Below, piece by piece: positions 53,132 to 62,917 of a stretch of 64,000 nucleotides of DNA. The stretch's first letter is position 1. Every line of letters begins with the position of its first letter. A program made the translations under genes and the position numbers. The stretch comes from an uncultured Allobaculum sp. (lineage in GTDB: Bacteria; Bacillota_I; Bacilli_A; Erysipelotrichales; Erysipelotrichaceae): NCBI GenBank assembly GCA_910579655.1, contig CAJTVE010000004.1, forward strand, positions 14,578-78,577, read 5' to 3'. Under the pieces are notes generated by a model. That model saw only the letters and a program-made list of their open reading frames with translations, ran no database searches and was not told the origin of the DNA.

Positions 53132-54772
53132 ATGAGCAATCAAGAAACAATGTTCTGTTTCCAGTGTCAGGAGACGGCCGGCAATCGCGGCTATACCCGT
53201 GTTGGTGTCTGCGGAAAAACGTCCGATGTGGCCGCTATGCAGGATCTTCTGATCGATACCACCAAAGGATTGAGTGCGATCACCACTGAGCTGCGCAAAG
53301 AAGGAAAAGCAGTCGATCAGGATATCAACCACCTCATCAGCCTGAATCTGTTTACCACCATTACCAATGCCAATTTCGATCGGAAAGTCATCGAGATGCG
53401 CATTGAAAAGACTCTTGAAAAAGAAAAAGAGCTGCTCAGCCAGCTTGAAGACACATCCGCTTTGCCTGAGGCATCCCTCTGGCAGGGTGGAAAGGATGAA
53501 TATATGGACCGGGCAGGCAAGGTTGGTGTGCTGGCAACAGAAAATGAAGAGATTCGCTCTTTGCGCGAATTGATTACTTACGGTTTAAAAGGCCTGGCTG
53601 CCTACTCCAAGCATGCCAACGCTCTGCTCAAAGACAACGAAGAGGTCGATGCCTTCATGCAGCGTGCCCTGGCCGATACCCTGGATGATTCGAAGAGTAT
53701 CGAAGATCTGGTTGCTTTAGCCCTGGAGACAGGTAAATATGGTGTTGATGGCATGGCTTTACTCGATGCAGCCAACACCGCTGCCTATGGCAATCCGGAA
53801 GTGAGTGAAGTTGAGATTGGAGTGCGCAATCGGCCGGGTATTCTGATTTCCGGCCACGACTTGCGGGATCTGGAAATGCTTCTCGAACAGAGTAAAGACA
53901 GTGGCGTCGATATCTACACTCACTCTGAAATGCTTCCTGGCCATTACTATCCAGCGTTCAAGAAATACGATCACTTCGCGGGCAACTATGGCAATGCCTG
54001 GTGGAAGCAGAAAGAAGAGTTTGAATCCTTCAATGGTCCAATTGTCATGACCACCAACTGCATTGTCCCGCCAAAAGACAGCTACAAAGACCGTTTGTGG
54101 ACTACAGGAGCAGCCGGATATCCAGGATGTCGACACATTCCAGGAGAAATTGGCGAAGAAAAAGATTTTTCGGCTGTCATTGAACAGGCAAAACAATGCA
54201 AGCCGCCAGTTGAAATCGAACAGGGTTCCATTGTGGGCGGTTTTGCGCACAATCAGGTTTTCGCACTGGCAGACCAGATTGTCGAGGCGGTTCAGTCCGG
54301 TGCCATCCGCAAATTTGTCGTGATGGCAGGCTGCGATGGCCGGATGAAATCTCGCGAATACTACAAAGAGTTTGCCGAAAAACTTCCAGAAGATGTCGTG
54401 ATCTTGACCGCCGGCTGCGCCAAGTATAAATACAACAAGCTTGATCTTGGTGACATCAACGGCATTCCGCGGGTTCTGGATGCCGGTCAGTGCAACGACA
54501 GCTACTCTCTGGCTTTGATTGCCTTAAAGCTCAAGGAGTTTTTTGGTCTGGAGGATATCAATGATCTGCCACTGGCTTTCAATATTGCCTGGTATGAGCA
54601 GAAAGCCGTCATTGTTCTGCTGTCGCTGTTATATCTTGGTGTCCATAATATCCATCTTGGACCAACTCTTCCAGCGTTCTTGTCGCCAAATGTTTTGAAA
54701 GTACTGATCAATGAGTTCAATATCGGCGGCATTACCAAAGTGGACGAAGATCTGAAAACGATGATTGGCTGA
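53132..54772 (+). CDS. hcp: Hydroxylamine reductase / hybrid-cluster protein
   Basis: Start ATG 53132 follows AAAGGAGAATTTT, giving 546 residues. Hcp reduces hydroxylamine in vitro and acts as a nitric oxide reductase or S-nitrosylase in vivo, in the cytoplasm. The hybrid-cluster ligands are visible in order: His (ISGHDLRDLE), Glu (YTHSEMLPGHYYP), Cys (MTTNCIVPP), Cys (AGYPGCRHI), Cys (VMAGCDGRMKSREYY), Cys (TAGCAKYKYN), Cys (DAGQCNDSYS) and Glu/Lys (WYEQKAVI). The N-terminal iron-sulfur site has Cys9, Cys12 and Cys27, but Tyr21 stands where the usual GC-T motif has its cysteine. Otherwise it is a normal class I-like or short-form Hcp. Confidence 0.93.
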   Translation: MSNQETMFCFQCQETAGNRGYTRVGVCGKTSDVAAMQDLLIDTTKGLSAITTELRKEGKAVDQDINHLISLNLFTTITNANFDRKVIEMRIEKTLEKEKELLSQLEDTSALPEASLWQGGKDEYMDRAGKVGVLATENEEIRSLRELITYGLKGLAAYSKHANALLKDNEEVDAFMQRALADTLDDSKSIEDLVALALETGKYGVDGMALLDAANTAAYGNPEVSEVEIGVRNRPGILISGHDLRDLEMLLEQSKDSGVDIYTHSEMLPGHYYPAFKKYDHFAGNYGNAWWKQKEEFESFNGPIVMTTNCIVPPKDSYKDRLWTTGAAGYPGCRHIPGEIGEEKDFSAVIEQAKQCKPPVEIEQGSIVGGFAHNQVFALADQIVEAVQSGAIRKFVVMAGCDGRMKSREYYKEFAEKLPEDVVILTAGCAKYKYNKLDLGDINGIPRVLDAGQCNDSYSLALIALKLKEFFGLEDINDLPLAFNIAWYEQKAVIVLLSLLYLGVHNIHLGPTLPAFLSPNVLKVLINEFNIGGITKVDEDLKTMIG

Positions 54773-54839
54773 ATCGGTTCACAACGCATCTTGGTACACA
54801 ATGCAATGCGTTCTGATTTGTAAAGGATGCAGAATACAA

Positions 54840-54892
54840 AAATACGGCAAGCTTACAGAATAGATTTCTGCAAGCTTGCCGTATTTTTTGTT
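54840..54892. terminator. Bidirectional terminator between hcp and the aldo/keto reductase
   Basis: ACGGCAAGCTTACAGAA pairs with TTCTGCAAGCTTGCCGT (one mismatch) around TAGAT, followed by ATTTTTTG. Confidence 0.9.
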
Positions 54893-54971
54893 TGTGTGTT
54901 TTGCTCCTGCCTGAGCTTTTGTTTTTAATTGTGTGTTTTTACTCTTGCTCAGATTTTTACTGCTTCTTTTC

Positions 54972-55832
54972 TTACTTGAAGACAACAGTCAGCGGATCCC
55001 GGCTGGCGGGATATTTGCCTTCCAGCTCGTCGATGGCCTCCATTTCATTTGGGGTCAGTTCACAGTCAAAGACATCGAGATTGGACTGGATCCGATCGGG
55101 ATGAACGGATTTGACCAGGGGCAGGGTGTTTTTTTGCAGGGCATAACGGACGCACACCTGGGCGACGTCTTTGCCATGGTCTTTGGCAATGATGCGCAGC
55201 AGCGGCTCTTCTAATACTCGCCCGCGTCCTAACGGGCTCCAGGCTTCAACCAGGATGCCATGCTTTTTGCAGTACTCTAATGTTTCAGGCCATGTGCAGC
55301 CGGGGTGAAATTCAATCTGGTTGACCATTGGGACAATTTCCATTTTCATCAGCGGATCGAGCTGCTGGGGCAGAAAGTTGCACACGCCAATGGCTTTGAC
55401 TTTTCCTTCTTTATACAGATCAATCATCGCTTTCCAGGAGTCCTGGTTGATCTGGGACCAGGTATCCGGATATTCAACCGGATTGGCCGGCCAGTGAATC
55501 AAGAACAGATCCAGATAGTCCAAGCCCAGTCTTTGCAGGGAATCCTGGCAGGATTGTCTGACGGCATCGTAGCCGCGGTGGTCATTCCAGACTTTGGACA
55601 CCACAAAGAGATCTTTGCGGTCCAGCCCGCTGCTGGCGATAGCTTTTCCTACGCCTTCTTCATTTTTATAGAAAGCTGCTGTATCAATATGGCGATAACC
55701 CGCATCCAGAGCGTCTTTGACCACCTGGCAGACGGCTTCGTTATCGATCAGATAGGTTCCAAAACCGGGGGCGGGAATATGAGTTTGATTGGAGATCGTG
55801 AAATATTTTTCGTTGGAATATTCCATGGGCAC
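54972..55832 (-). CDS. Aldo/keto reductase family oxidoreductase
   Basis: The 286-residue TIM-barrel enzyme shows the catalytic tetrad pattern: Asp in HIDTAAFYKNEEGVGKA with the Tyr, Lys in FVVSKVWNDH and His in LFLIHWPAN. The NADP-binding end is LVKSVHPDRIQSNLDVFDCEL. It reduces carbonyl compounds with NADPH; the substrate is unknown (2,5-diketo-gluconate reductase-like). The start may be GTG 55832 or ATG 55826; GAAGGAG lies 6-7 nt before the GTG. Confidence 0.92.
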   Translation of the reverse strand: MPMEYSNEKYFTISNQTHIPAPGFGTYLIDNEAVCQVVKDALDAGYRHIDTAAFYKNEEGVGKAIASSGLDRKDLFVVSKVWNDHRGYDAVRQSCQDSLQRLGLDYLDLFLIHWPANPVEYPDTWSQINQDSWKAMIDLYKEGKVKAIGVCNFLPQQLDPLMKMEIVPMVNQIEFHPGCTWPETLEYCKKHGILVEAWSPLGRGRVLEEPLLRIIAKDHGKDVAQVCVRYALQKNTLPLVKSVHPDRIQSNLDVFDCELTPNEMEAIDELEGKYPASRDPLTVVFK

Positions 55833-56463
55833 AGTTCACTCCTTCTTTATTTACGATCATGTTTGCGATCATACAGGATCTTGCGATCCCGGTTACGATG
55901 GCGGATCCAGTTTCCGACGATCCAGGTTCAGTTCTGGAGTTCTGTCTTTTTGTCGGTTCAGGCCCAAAAGACAGTAAGCTTCAGAATTAATCTTGTTTTT
56001 CAGTCTGGAAAGGAGAATGGATCCGTCAGATAAACCACTATCAGTATAGGCAACAATGTTAAAAAGAACATTGAAAGGCGTCAGGATAATGACAGCGTAA
56101 GAAATCTGACCACTTGTTCACTTTAAAAGCCAAAGCCATGCCCGCCTGGCCTCGATCAGAAGATAAGATCGGATGCGGCAGCCAAGGGACCAGCTTTTTG
56201 CAGACTGGAAAGGAAAAGCAATCAGTAAAGGCATCCGGATATCCAATAACGCCATGAGCCTATCGTTTTACTTTTTAGCGCAGCTTCGAAAAATATGCCG
56301 GGCAGATGCTCTTTAAAATGTAAGAGGAAAGATAAATGAGCCAGATCGGCCAAATTGGTCAGGAAAATGGGCATGGGCGGTGGAGGTTTTGATTTTACTA
56401 TCAGGCTCGATATACTTATATTCGGTTTTGTTTTTGCAAAATCGATAAGGAGATATGAAGAGT
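55833..56463. other. Divergent intergenic region upstream of purA
   Basis: About 630 bp between divergent genes. No protein is supported. A TATAC/TATAC stretch at about 56405-56420 may carry the purA promoter. I did not find a recognisable purine riboswitch or PurR box. Confidence 0.4.
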
Positions 56464-57759
56464 ATGAGTACCCAAGTCGTAGTCGGCACCCAGTGGGGTG
56501 ACGAAGGAAAAGGAAAAATCGTAGACGTTCTGGCCGATCGGGCTGATATGGTCGTTCGCTTCCAGGGCGGAGACAACGCGGGACATACCGTTGTTGTCAA
56601 TGGCAAAAAACACGTGCTGCATCTGCTGCCAAGTGGCGTATTGCGTGACGAGGCTTTATGCGTCATCGGACCGGGAGTGGTATGCAACCCATTTGTTCTG
56701 CTGAAGGAAATGGAAACCCTGAAAGCCAGTGGAATGTCAACGGATCACATCCGTATTTCAGACCGGGCCCAGATTCTGATGCCTTATCACTGCTACCAGG
56801 ATGAACTGGAAGAAAATTCTGCTTCTCATAAAATCGGAACCACCAAACGCGGGATTGGTCCCTGCTATCAGGATAAATATGCCCGCACTGGCATCCGGTA
56901 TCACGAATTTAAAGATTTTGAACATTTCAAAGACCGTTTAAAAGAAAATGTAGAACGGAAAAACAAACTGTTCACTGACGTCTATGGCGCCAAACCGATG
57001 GACTATGACCAACTGGAAGCTGACTTTGCGGCGATCCACGATCAGATTGTTCCCATGATCATTGAAAGTGTTCATGTTGTGAATGATGCAATTGATGAAG
57101 GCAAGAACGTTTTGTTTGAAGGCGCCCAGGCTGCCATGCTGGATATTAACTATGGAACTTATCCATATGTAACCTCCTCCAGCCCGACGGCTGCCGGTGT
57201 GACTGTTGGTGCCGGCGTTGCGCCTTCCAAAATCGATCAGGTGATTGGTGTGGTCAAAGCCTATTCTACCCGTGTTGGTGAAGGTCCATTTGTCACGGAA
57301 CTGCTCGATGAACAGGGTGACTGGCTGCGTGAACATGGATTTGAATTTGGCGCTACAACGGGCAGACCTCGCCGTTGTGGATGGGAAGATCTGGTTGTCA
57401 TCAAACATGCCAATACCATCAATGGCCTGACGGATATCGTTTTAACGAAACTTGATGTTCTGGGCGGCCTGGAGGAGATCAAAGTCTGCATCGGTTATGA
57501 CATCGATGGCGAAATCATCGACTATGTTCCATCCGACCAGATGGATGTCGCCAAAGCGCGTCCGGTTTACAAGACCCTTCCAGGCTGGAAAGAAGACATT
57601 TCTAAATGTACCACATGGGAAGAACTGCCACAGGCAGCCCGTGAGTATGTCCAGTTCACTCAGGACTTCACCGGGGTACCTGTTTCCATGATTTCCGTTG
57701 GCCCGGACCGCATCAACAATATTTATCTGGGCAGCAGACTTCTGCCAAAAGAAGACTAG
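56464..57759 (+). CDS. purA: Adenylosuccinate synthetase
   Basis: Start ATG 56464 is preferred because AAGGAG (56447-56452) lies 11 nt before it but only 2 nt before ATG 56455. The 431-residue enzyme joins IMP and aspartate using GTP, the first step to AMP. Visible motifs are the P-loop VVVGTQWGDEGKGKIVD, the switch GDNAGHTVV, HKIGTTKRGIGPCYQDK, EGAQAAMLDINYGTYPYVTSS and TTGRPRRCGW. The C-terminal guanine-binding ends ISVGPDRINN. A terminator follows. Confidence 0.95.
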   Translation: MSTQVVVGTQWGDEGKGKIVDVLADRADMVVRFQGGDNAGHTVVVNGKKHVLHLLPSGVLRDEALCVIGPGVVCNPFVLLKEMETLKASGMSTDHIRISDRAQILMPYHCYQDELEENSASHKIGTTKRGIGPCYQDKYARTGIRYHEFKDFEHFKDRLKENVERKNKLFTDVYGAKPMDYDQLEADFAAIHDQIVPMIIESVHVVNDAIDEGKNVLFEGAQAAMLDINYGTYPYVTSSSPTAAGVTVGAGVAPSKIDQVIGVVKAYSTRVGEGPFVTELLDEQGDWLREHGFEFGATTGRPRRCGWEDLVVIKHANTINGLTDIVLTKLDVLGGLEEIKVCIGYDIDGEIIDYVPSDQMDVAKARPVYKTLPGWKEDISKCTTWEELPQAAREYVQFTQDFTGVPVSMISVGPDRINNIYLGSRLLPKED

Positions 57760-57786
57760 TTGAACAGATCCAGCTCAATCTAAGAC

Positions 57787-57824
57787 AAGCAAAGCCGCCG
57801 ATCGAAAGACCAGCGGCTTTTTGA
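57787..57824 (+). terminator. Intrinsic terminator after purA
   Basis: AAAGCCGC pairs with GCGGCTTT around CGATCGAAAGACCA and is followed by TTTGAG. Confidence 0.8.
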
Positions 57825-57977
57825 GTGGAAGAAAACAGGGAAAACGAAAAGGGAAGGAAACAAAAAGGTCGGAAAAGAAAAATCAATTCAGAGCAGTAAC
57901 CATGCTTTGGCTTCTTCACTTGAACTGTTCCAGGTCTGCTTCCTGACTTTATCTTCTGTAGGTCTGCTTCCTGACTT

Positions 57978-58724
57978 TTACTTTTTGCCGGATGGAAACT
58001 GGAAGGCATACATCAGAATGCTTCCGGCAATTGCGGCATTGAGTGATTCAAAGGAAGCCATTTCGATATGGACCAGCTGGGAGCATTGCTCAAGCAGCTT
58101 TGGACGGATGCCCTGGCCTTCATTGCCAATCGTGATCGCAAAGGAGTCGGGAATCGCCAGGTCATGGAGTTCTCTGGAGTTTTGATGTAAAGCAGCACCA
58201 AAAACGGGAACATCATTGGACTTCAGCTTTTCAATGGCCTGACATAAATCCTGGCTGATCACTGGAATATGAAACAAAGCCCCCTGTGAGGACTGGATCG
58301 TTTTGGGTCCATATGGATCGGCACAGTTTTCTGACAGGTAAACGGCTTCCAGGCCAAAGCTGACGGCCGAACGGATCAGCGTGCCTAAATTGCCGGGATC
58401 TTGCAGATGGTCGAGCAGCAGGACCTTACGGGGTGTCAAATCCAGACTGATTTGGGGCTTCTGGCATACGCCAATGTAGCGGGCGTCACTTTTCTGGGCG
58501 GAGAGCTTGTTTAAAACGGGCTGGGAACAGAAAGTCACTGGTGCATCTGAAAAGACAGGCTGGTCAGAAAGCTGATAAACGTGTTCGAGCAGTCCTGCCT
58601 GGCTCGCTTCTTCTAACAGATGCCAGCCTTCAACTAAAAATCGGCCGGACTGATCGCGTTCCTTCTTGGTTAAAAGACGGGATAACGCTTTAATGGTGGA
58701 ATTTTGCGTAGATTCGATTTTCAT
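57978..58724 (-). CDS. TrmH/SpoU family RNA methyltransferase
   Basis: The 248-residue protein has an N-terminal substrate-binding domain (MKIESTQNSTIKALSRLLTKKERDQSGRFLVEGW, typical of L30e-like SpoU-sub-bind) and a C-terminal SPOUT knot. The SPOUT motifs are LLLDHLQDPGNLGTLIRSA (motif 1), ITIGNEGQGI (motif 2) and ESLNAAIAGSILMY (motif 3). It should 2'-O-methylate a ribose in 23S rRNA or tRNA using S-adenosylmethionine. Its location next to pheST is a recurrent Firmicutes arrangement (divergent here). Confidence 0.93.
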   Translation of the reverse strand: MKIESTQNSTIKALSRLLTKKERDQSGRFLVEGWHLLEEASQAGLLEHVYQLSDQPVFSDAPVTFCSQPVLNKLSAQKSDARYIGVCQKPQISLDLTPRKVLLLDHLQDPGNLGTLIRSAVSFGLEAVYLSENCADPYGPKTIQSSQGALFHIPVISQDLCQAIEKLKSNDVPVFGAALHQNSRELHDLAIPDSFAITIGNEGQGIRPKLLEQCSQLVHIEMASFESLNAAIAGSILMYAFQFPSGKK

Positions 58725-58807
58725 AGTTTCAGTTTAGAAAGGGCACGATTTTGAGTCAATTGAAAGGGCCGTTGTTGATTTAAAGCATTGAATTGTTACA
58801 ATGATTC

Positions 58808-59020
58808 CAAGCGTCGAAGGAACCGTGGCAGATTCAGGCGGCTTGCAGAGAGTCCTGGGGTGGTGAAACAGGGCAGCCAAGTGTCTGTGAATTCATTCCG
58901 GAGCAGGAGGATAAAACCTCCCCGTTTCATACGGATATCATGACAGAGTGTGTCAATTCAGGACGAAGCGAAATGGTACCGCGGGGAATTCCCCGTTTTC
59001 GCATTCGTCCTTTTTTTATT
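58808..59020 (+). ncRNA. T-box leader of pheST (phenylalanine-specific)
   Basis: Stem I carries TTC (about 58896-58898, Phe) in the GAATTCATTCC specifier region, placed as in the asnS leader. The T-box TGGTACCGCG is at 58974-58983. The terminator pairs AGGACGAA (58960-58967) with TTCGTCCT (59004-59011) and is followed by TTTTTTT. Uncharged tRNA-Phe should induce pheST. Confidence 0.93.
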
Positions 59021-59036
59021 TTTGAAAGGAGAACCT

Positions 59037-60068
59037 ATGCCAAATTTTGAAGAGCTTAAAAGCGAAATCGCAAAACGGTTTGATGAAGCCGATTCGCTGG
59101 AAGCTTTAAATGATCTGCGCATTGAATACCTGGGTAAAAAAGGAAAAATCGCGGATCTGATGAAACAGATGAAATCTGTTCCGAAAGAAGAAAAACGTGA
59201 ATTCGGTCAGGCAGTCAATCAGATCAAGACCGAAACTTCCGCATTATTTGACGAAAAGAAAAAGGCTTTAGAAGCTAAAGCCCTGGAAGAAAAACTGGCC
59301 AGTGAAACGATCGATTTAACCCTGCCTGGCCGCAAGCCTGCCCATGGCAACCTGAACCCGTTAACCCTGATCGAACAGGAACTGGAAGATCTGTTCATTG
59401 GTCTTGGTTATCAGGTCATCGAAGGGGATGAAGTGGTAGACGATCTCTATTGCTTTGAAAGGGCCAATATTCCTAAGGATCACCCGGCCCGTGACATGCA
59501 GGATTCCTTGTATCTGGATCCTGAACACCTGCTGCGGACGCATACCACCGCCATCCAGATGAAAGTTCTGGAGCAGGATGCGCCAAATCCAATTAAGGTT
59601 GTCTGCCCAGGCAAGGTTTACCGTCGTGATGATGACGATGCCACCCACTCTCATCAGTTCATGCAGATGGAAGGCTTGGTCATCGGGGAACACGTCCCTC
59701 TTTCTGACTTGAAGGGAACCCTGGAATTCTTCGCCCGCAAGATGTTTGGGGAAGAGCGTGAAATCCGTTTCCGTCCTTCCTTCTTTCCATTCACAGAACC
59801 TTCCGTTGAAGTTGACGTTTCCTGCCACATGTGCGGCGGAAAAGGCTGCCCGACCTGCAAAGGAACCGGATGGATTGAAATCCTGGGCGCCGGTGAAGTG
59901 AACCCGAAAGTGCTGGAAATGGCCGGCTATGATTCAACCAAGATGAATGGCTTCGCCTTCGGTATTGGTATCGAACGTGTTGCCATGCTCAAATATGGAA
60001 TTGACGATATCCGTCATTTCTACACCAACGATCAGCGGTTCAATGAACTCTTTGATCGGATGGACTAA
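59037..60068 (+). CDS. pheS: Phenylalanyl-tRNA synthetase alpha subunit
   Basis: ATG 59037 follows GAAAGGAGAACCT, giving 343 residues. The N-terminal coiled coil (about 1-85) binds tRNA-Phe. The class II core has motif 1/2 (LLRTHTTAIQMKVLE, CPGKVYRRDDDDATHSHQFMQMEG) and the motif 3 region GFAFGIGIERVAMLKYGI. The Cys-rich CHMCGGKGCPTCKGTGW insertion is usual. It pairs with PheT in an alpha2-beta2 enzyme. PheT begins 12 bp downstream. Confidence 0.95.
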   Translation: MPNFEELKSEIAKRFDEADSLEALNDLRIEYLGKKGKIADLMKQMKSVPKEEKREFGQAVNQIKTETSALFDEKKKALEAKALEEKLASETIDLTLPGRKPAHGNLNPLTLIEQELEDLFIGLGYQVIEGDEVVDDLYCFERANIPKDHPARDMQDSLYLDPEHLLRTHTTAIQMKVLEQDAPNPIKVVCPGKVYRRDDDDATHSHQFMQMEGLVIGEHVPLSDLKGTLEFFARKMFGEEREIRFRPSFFPFTEPSVEVDVSCHMCGGKGCPTCKGTGWIEILGAGEVNPKVLEMAGYDSTKMNGFAFGIGIERVAMLKYGIDDIRHFYTNDQRFNELFDRMD

Positions 60069-60080
60069 GGAGGGCAAACG

Positions 60081-62492
60081 ATGAAAATCTCTGAAAAATG
60101 GCTCAGACAGTATATGGACTTAGGCGATCTGAGCATGGAAGACGTCGCCAAAGCCATTACCGATGCCGGATTTGAAGTGGAAGACGTCATTCCAATGTCC
60201 CAGGGAACCAACCTTGTCATTGGTGAAGTTCTGAGCTGCAAAGATCATCCGAATTCTGATCACCTGCACTGCACAACGGTAAACATTGGCGATGAAATTG
60301 TTCCAATCGTATGTGGGGCTCCAAACGTTGCCGCTGGCCAGAAAGTCATCGTGGCCAAGCCTGGTGCAGTTCTTCCAGGTGGTGAAATTAAGTCGGGGGT
60401 AATTCGTGGTGAAGTGAGCAATGGCATGATCTGCTCTTTATCGGAACTGGGTGTCGATAAACACGCCTTAAGTGAAGCGCAGTTAGCTGGCATTGAAGTG
60501 CTGCCGGAAGATGCTCCGGTTGGATATGACAATCCAAGAGAATATCTGGGGCTGGATGACACGGTTCTGGATGTTTCCTTAACGCCTAACCGTGCGGATT
60601 GCCAGGCGGCCTGGAACATGGCAGCCGAAACAGCCGCCATCTTAAAGAAAGACTATAAACTGCCTGAATGCGAAGGGGCTTCGGATGCCGGTGCTGATGT
60701 CGATACCCGCCTGGTGGTTCACTCTGAAGCAGCAGGCTGCCCACACTTCTATGGCAAAGTCATTAACTCTGTCACTATCAAGGAATCCGTTCCATGGATG
60801 AAAGAACTGCTGCGTGCTTCTGGCATGCATTCGATCAACAACGTGGTCGATATTTCCAATATCGTCATGTTAGAGACCGGCCAACCCATGCACTTCTACG
60901 ACATCAACGCCCTGCCCGCGCAGGAAATCACGGTCAAAGAAGGCCTGGATTGCGAGTATACCGCTCTGGACGGTGTGACTTACCATCTGCAGCCAGAAGA
61001 TCTGGTCATCACAACGGAAAACAAACCAATCGGTATTGCCGGGGTTATGGGAGGCGATGACTCAAAGATTGAAGAAACCACAACCGGTCTGATCATTGAA
61101 TGTGCAAGCTTCAATCCGGTCAAAATCCGCAACACGGCCCGTCGCCTGAACCTCAATACCGAGTCCAGCATCCGTTACCAGAAAGGCATTGAACCACTGG
61201 CAGCGAAAAAAGCTATTGACCGTGCGGTTGAGCTGTTGGTTGAATATGCCGATGCCAAAGGAATTGAAAAAACGGTTGAATATGGTTCGGCCAACTTCGT
61301 GCCAAGAACAATCACCACAACCTTAGATCTGCTCAATGGCCGGCTGGGCACTGCATTCAGTCTGGAAGAAGTTGTCGACGTGTTTGATCGTCTGAATCTT
61401 CAGCCGGTTGTGGAAGGGGAAACGATTACCGTAACCGTCCCAAGCTCCCGTACAGATCTGGAGGGTATGGCCGACCTTTCTGAAGAAGTGATCCGTATGA
61501 TCGGCTATGATCGTCTGCCTTCGACTCTGCCAGTGATGGAAATGACCGAAGGAAAATTGAACCCCCAGCAGCGTCAGCGTCGTTTCATCCGGACCCTGCT
61601 GACCGAAAACGGTCTGCAGGATGCGATCACGTATACTTTGATTTCCAAAGCGAAAAAAGAGGATGCAATCTACGCCACGGGTGAATCTCTCGAACTGCCT
61701 GTCCCTCTTTCCGAAGAACGACGCTACTTGCGTACATCCATCCTGCCTTCCTTATTAGAAAGCGCAGCCTGGAACCTTGCCCGCGGCAACAAGAACGTCA
61801 ACCTGTTCGAGATCTCCGAACTGACAAGCAAATCCGGAGTCATCGAACACCTTGCCATCGTACTGACGGGCAGCCTTGATGAAACCAAATGGCTCAAGGA
61901 CAGCACCCCGGCTGATTTTTATACGCTTAAAGGTTTGATTGAAGTGTTGCTTGAACGGCAGGGAATTGGTGAAAATCGTCTGTATTTCAAACCGAACAAG
62001 AAAGACACAACTCACTTCCATCCAGGCCGTTCCGCTGAGGTGTATATCGGTAAAGATCTGATCGGTCTGATGGGTGAAATTCATCCAACTTATGGGGTTC
62101 GCACTGGCGTCAAGAATGCAGTGATTGCGGAACTGGATCTGGACAAAATCCTGAAGACCAAGAAGTCCAAAGTGAAATTCGTTCCTGTTTCCAAATACCC
62201 ATCTGTTGTCCGTGACCTGGCCTTTGTCGTTGAAAAAGACCTGCCAGCCAGCCGGATCATCGATGTCATCAAACGTTCCGGTAAACTTGACAAAGAATCC
62301 GTTGTCCGCAATGTTGATGTCTTCGATGTTTACGAAGGGGAACACGTTGGTGAAAACGAAAAATCGATTGCCTTGACCATGACTTTCCAGTCTGACAAAC
62401 AGACTCTCAATGAAGAAAAGATCAATACTGTCTTCAATGCCATCATTGATGCGATTCAAAAACAGTGTCATGCCAAACTTCGTTCCGCCTGA
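60081..62492 (+). CDS. pheT: Phenylalanyl-tRNA synthetase beta subunit
   Basis: The 803-residue protein starts after AAGGAGGGCAAACG. Domains in order are: the tRNA-binding EMAP-like domain (LVIGEVLSCKDHPNSDHLHCTTVNIGD), the B3/B4 editing domain (VDISNIVMLETGQPMHFYDINAL), B5, the catalytically inactive class II-like core, and the C-terminal ferredoxin-fold anticodon-binding domain (SKYPSVVRDLAFVVEKDL...VDVFDVYEGEHVGENEKSIALTMTFQ). It completes the synthetase and edits mischarged Tyr-tRNA-Phe. Confidence 0.95.
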   Translation: MKISEKWLRQYMDLGDLSMEDVAKAITDAGFEVEDVIPMSQGTNLVIGEVLSCKDHPNSDHLHCTTVNIGDEIVPIVCGAPNVAAGQKVIVAKPGAVLPGGEIKSGVIRGEVSNGMICSLSELGVDKHALSEAQLAGIEVLPEDAPVGYDNPREYLGLDDTVLDVSLTPNRADCQAAWNMAAETAAILKKDYKLPECEGASDAGADVDTRLVVHSEAAGCPHFYGKVINSVTIKESVPWMKELLRASGMHSINNVVDISNIVMLETGQPMHFYDINALPAQEITVKEGLDCEYTALDGVTYHLQPEDLVITTENKPIGIAGVMGGDDSKIEETTTGLIIECASFNPVKIRNTARRLNLNTESSIRYQKGIEPLAAKKAIDRAVELLVEYADAKGIEKTVEYGSANFVPRTITTTLDLLNGRLGTAFSLEEVVDVFDRLNLQPVVEGETITVTVPSSRTDLEGMADLSEEVIRMIGYDRLPSTLPVMEMTEGKLNPQQRQRRFIRTLLTENGLQDAITYTLISKAKKEDAIYATGESLELPVPLSEERRYLRTSILPSLLESAAWNLARGNKNVNLFEISELTSKSGVIEHLAIVLTGSLDETKWLKDSTPADFYTLKGLIEVLLERQGIGENRLYFKPNKKDTTHFHPGRSAEVYIGKDLIGLMGEIHPTYGVRTGVKNAVIAELDLDKILKTKKSKVKFVPVSKYPSVVRDLAFVVEKDLPASRIIDVIKRSGKLDKESVVRNVDVFDVYEGEHVGENEKSIALTMTFQSDKQTLNEEKINTVFNAIIDAIQKQCHAKLRSA

Positions 62493-62513
62493 CCCTGATA
62501 TCCAGAAATTTAA

Positions 62514-62556
62514 AAGCAGAGGAAAAAACCTTCAGGTTTTTTCCTCTGCTTTTTTT
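62514..62556 (+). terminator. Strong intrinsic terminator after pheT
   Basis: AGCAGAGGAAAAAACC pairs perfectly with GGTTTTTTCCTCTGCT around TTCA, followed by TTTTTT. Confidence 0.92.
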
Positions 62557-62917
62557 GAAATTGTCCGGCGGCCTTGCACGCTTAAATCGTGGCAAACAGT
62601 GCGGCTCTGTACAATAGTCTGGAGAGATTGGTCAGCCGCCGGCAATCTTGGACGTTTATTCATTCAACCAACCAACCAATGAGTGAGTGAGTGTGGTTTG
62701 TTCCTGAGCAGGATAAAACGTCCGCGTTCCATTTCTGATTTTTGAGAGAGCATAACGCCTTTACTCAATAAAGAAGGAAATGAGCAATTGGATATCAAAA
62801 AAATCCTCGAAACTGGATTCCGGTCTTCTTCTGTCGATTGCAACAGGAGATTTTTAATCTTCAAAGCTGAGGCCTATCTTGTCGACTGAGAAAGGCGAGT
62901 GTCCAAAGTTGAAACAT
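62557..62917. other. Intergenic region with short tandem repeats
   Basis: No gene is supported. It contains adjacent tetranucleotide repeats, AACC x3 then GAGT x3, at about 62666-62692. The rest carries no recognisable RNA or promoter signal. Confidence 0.45.
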
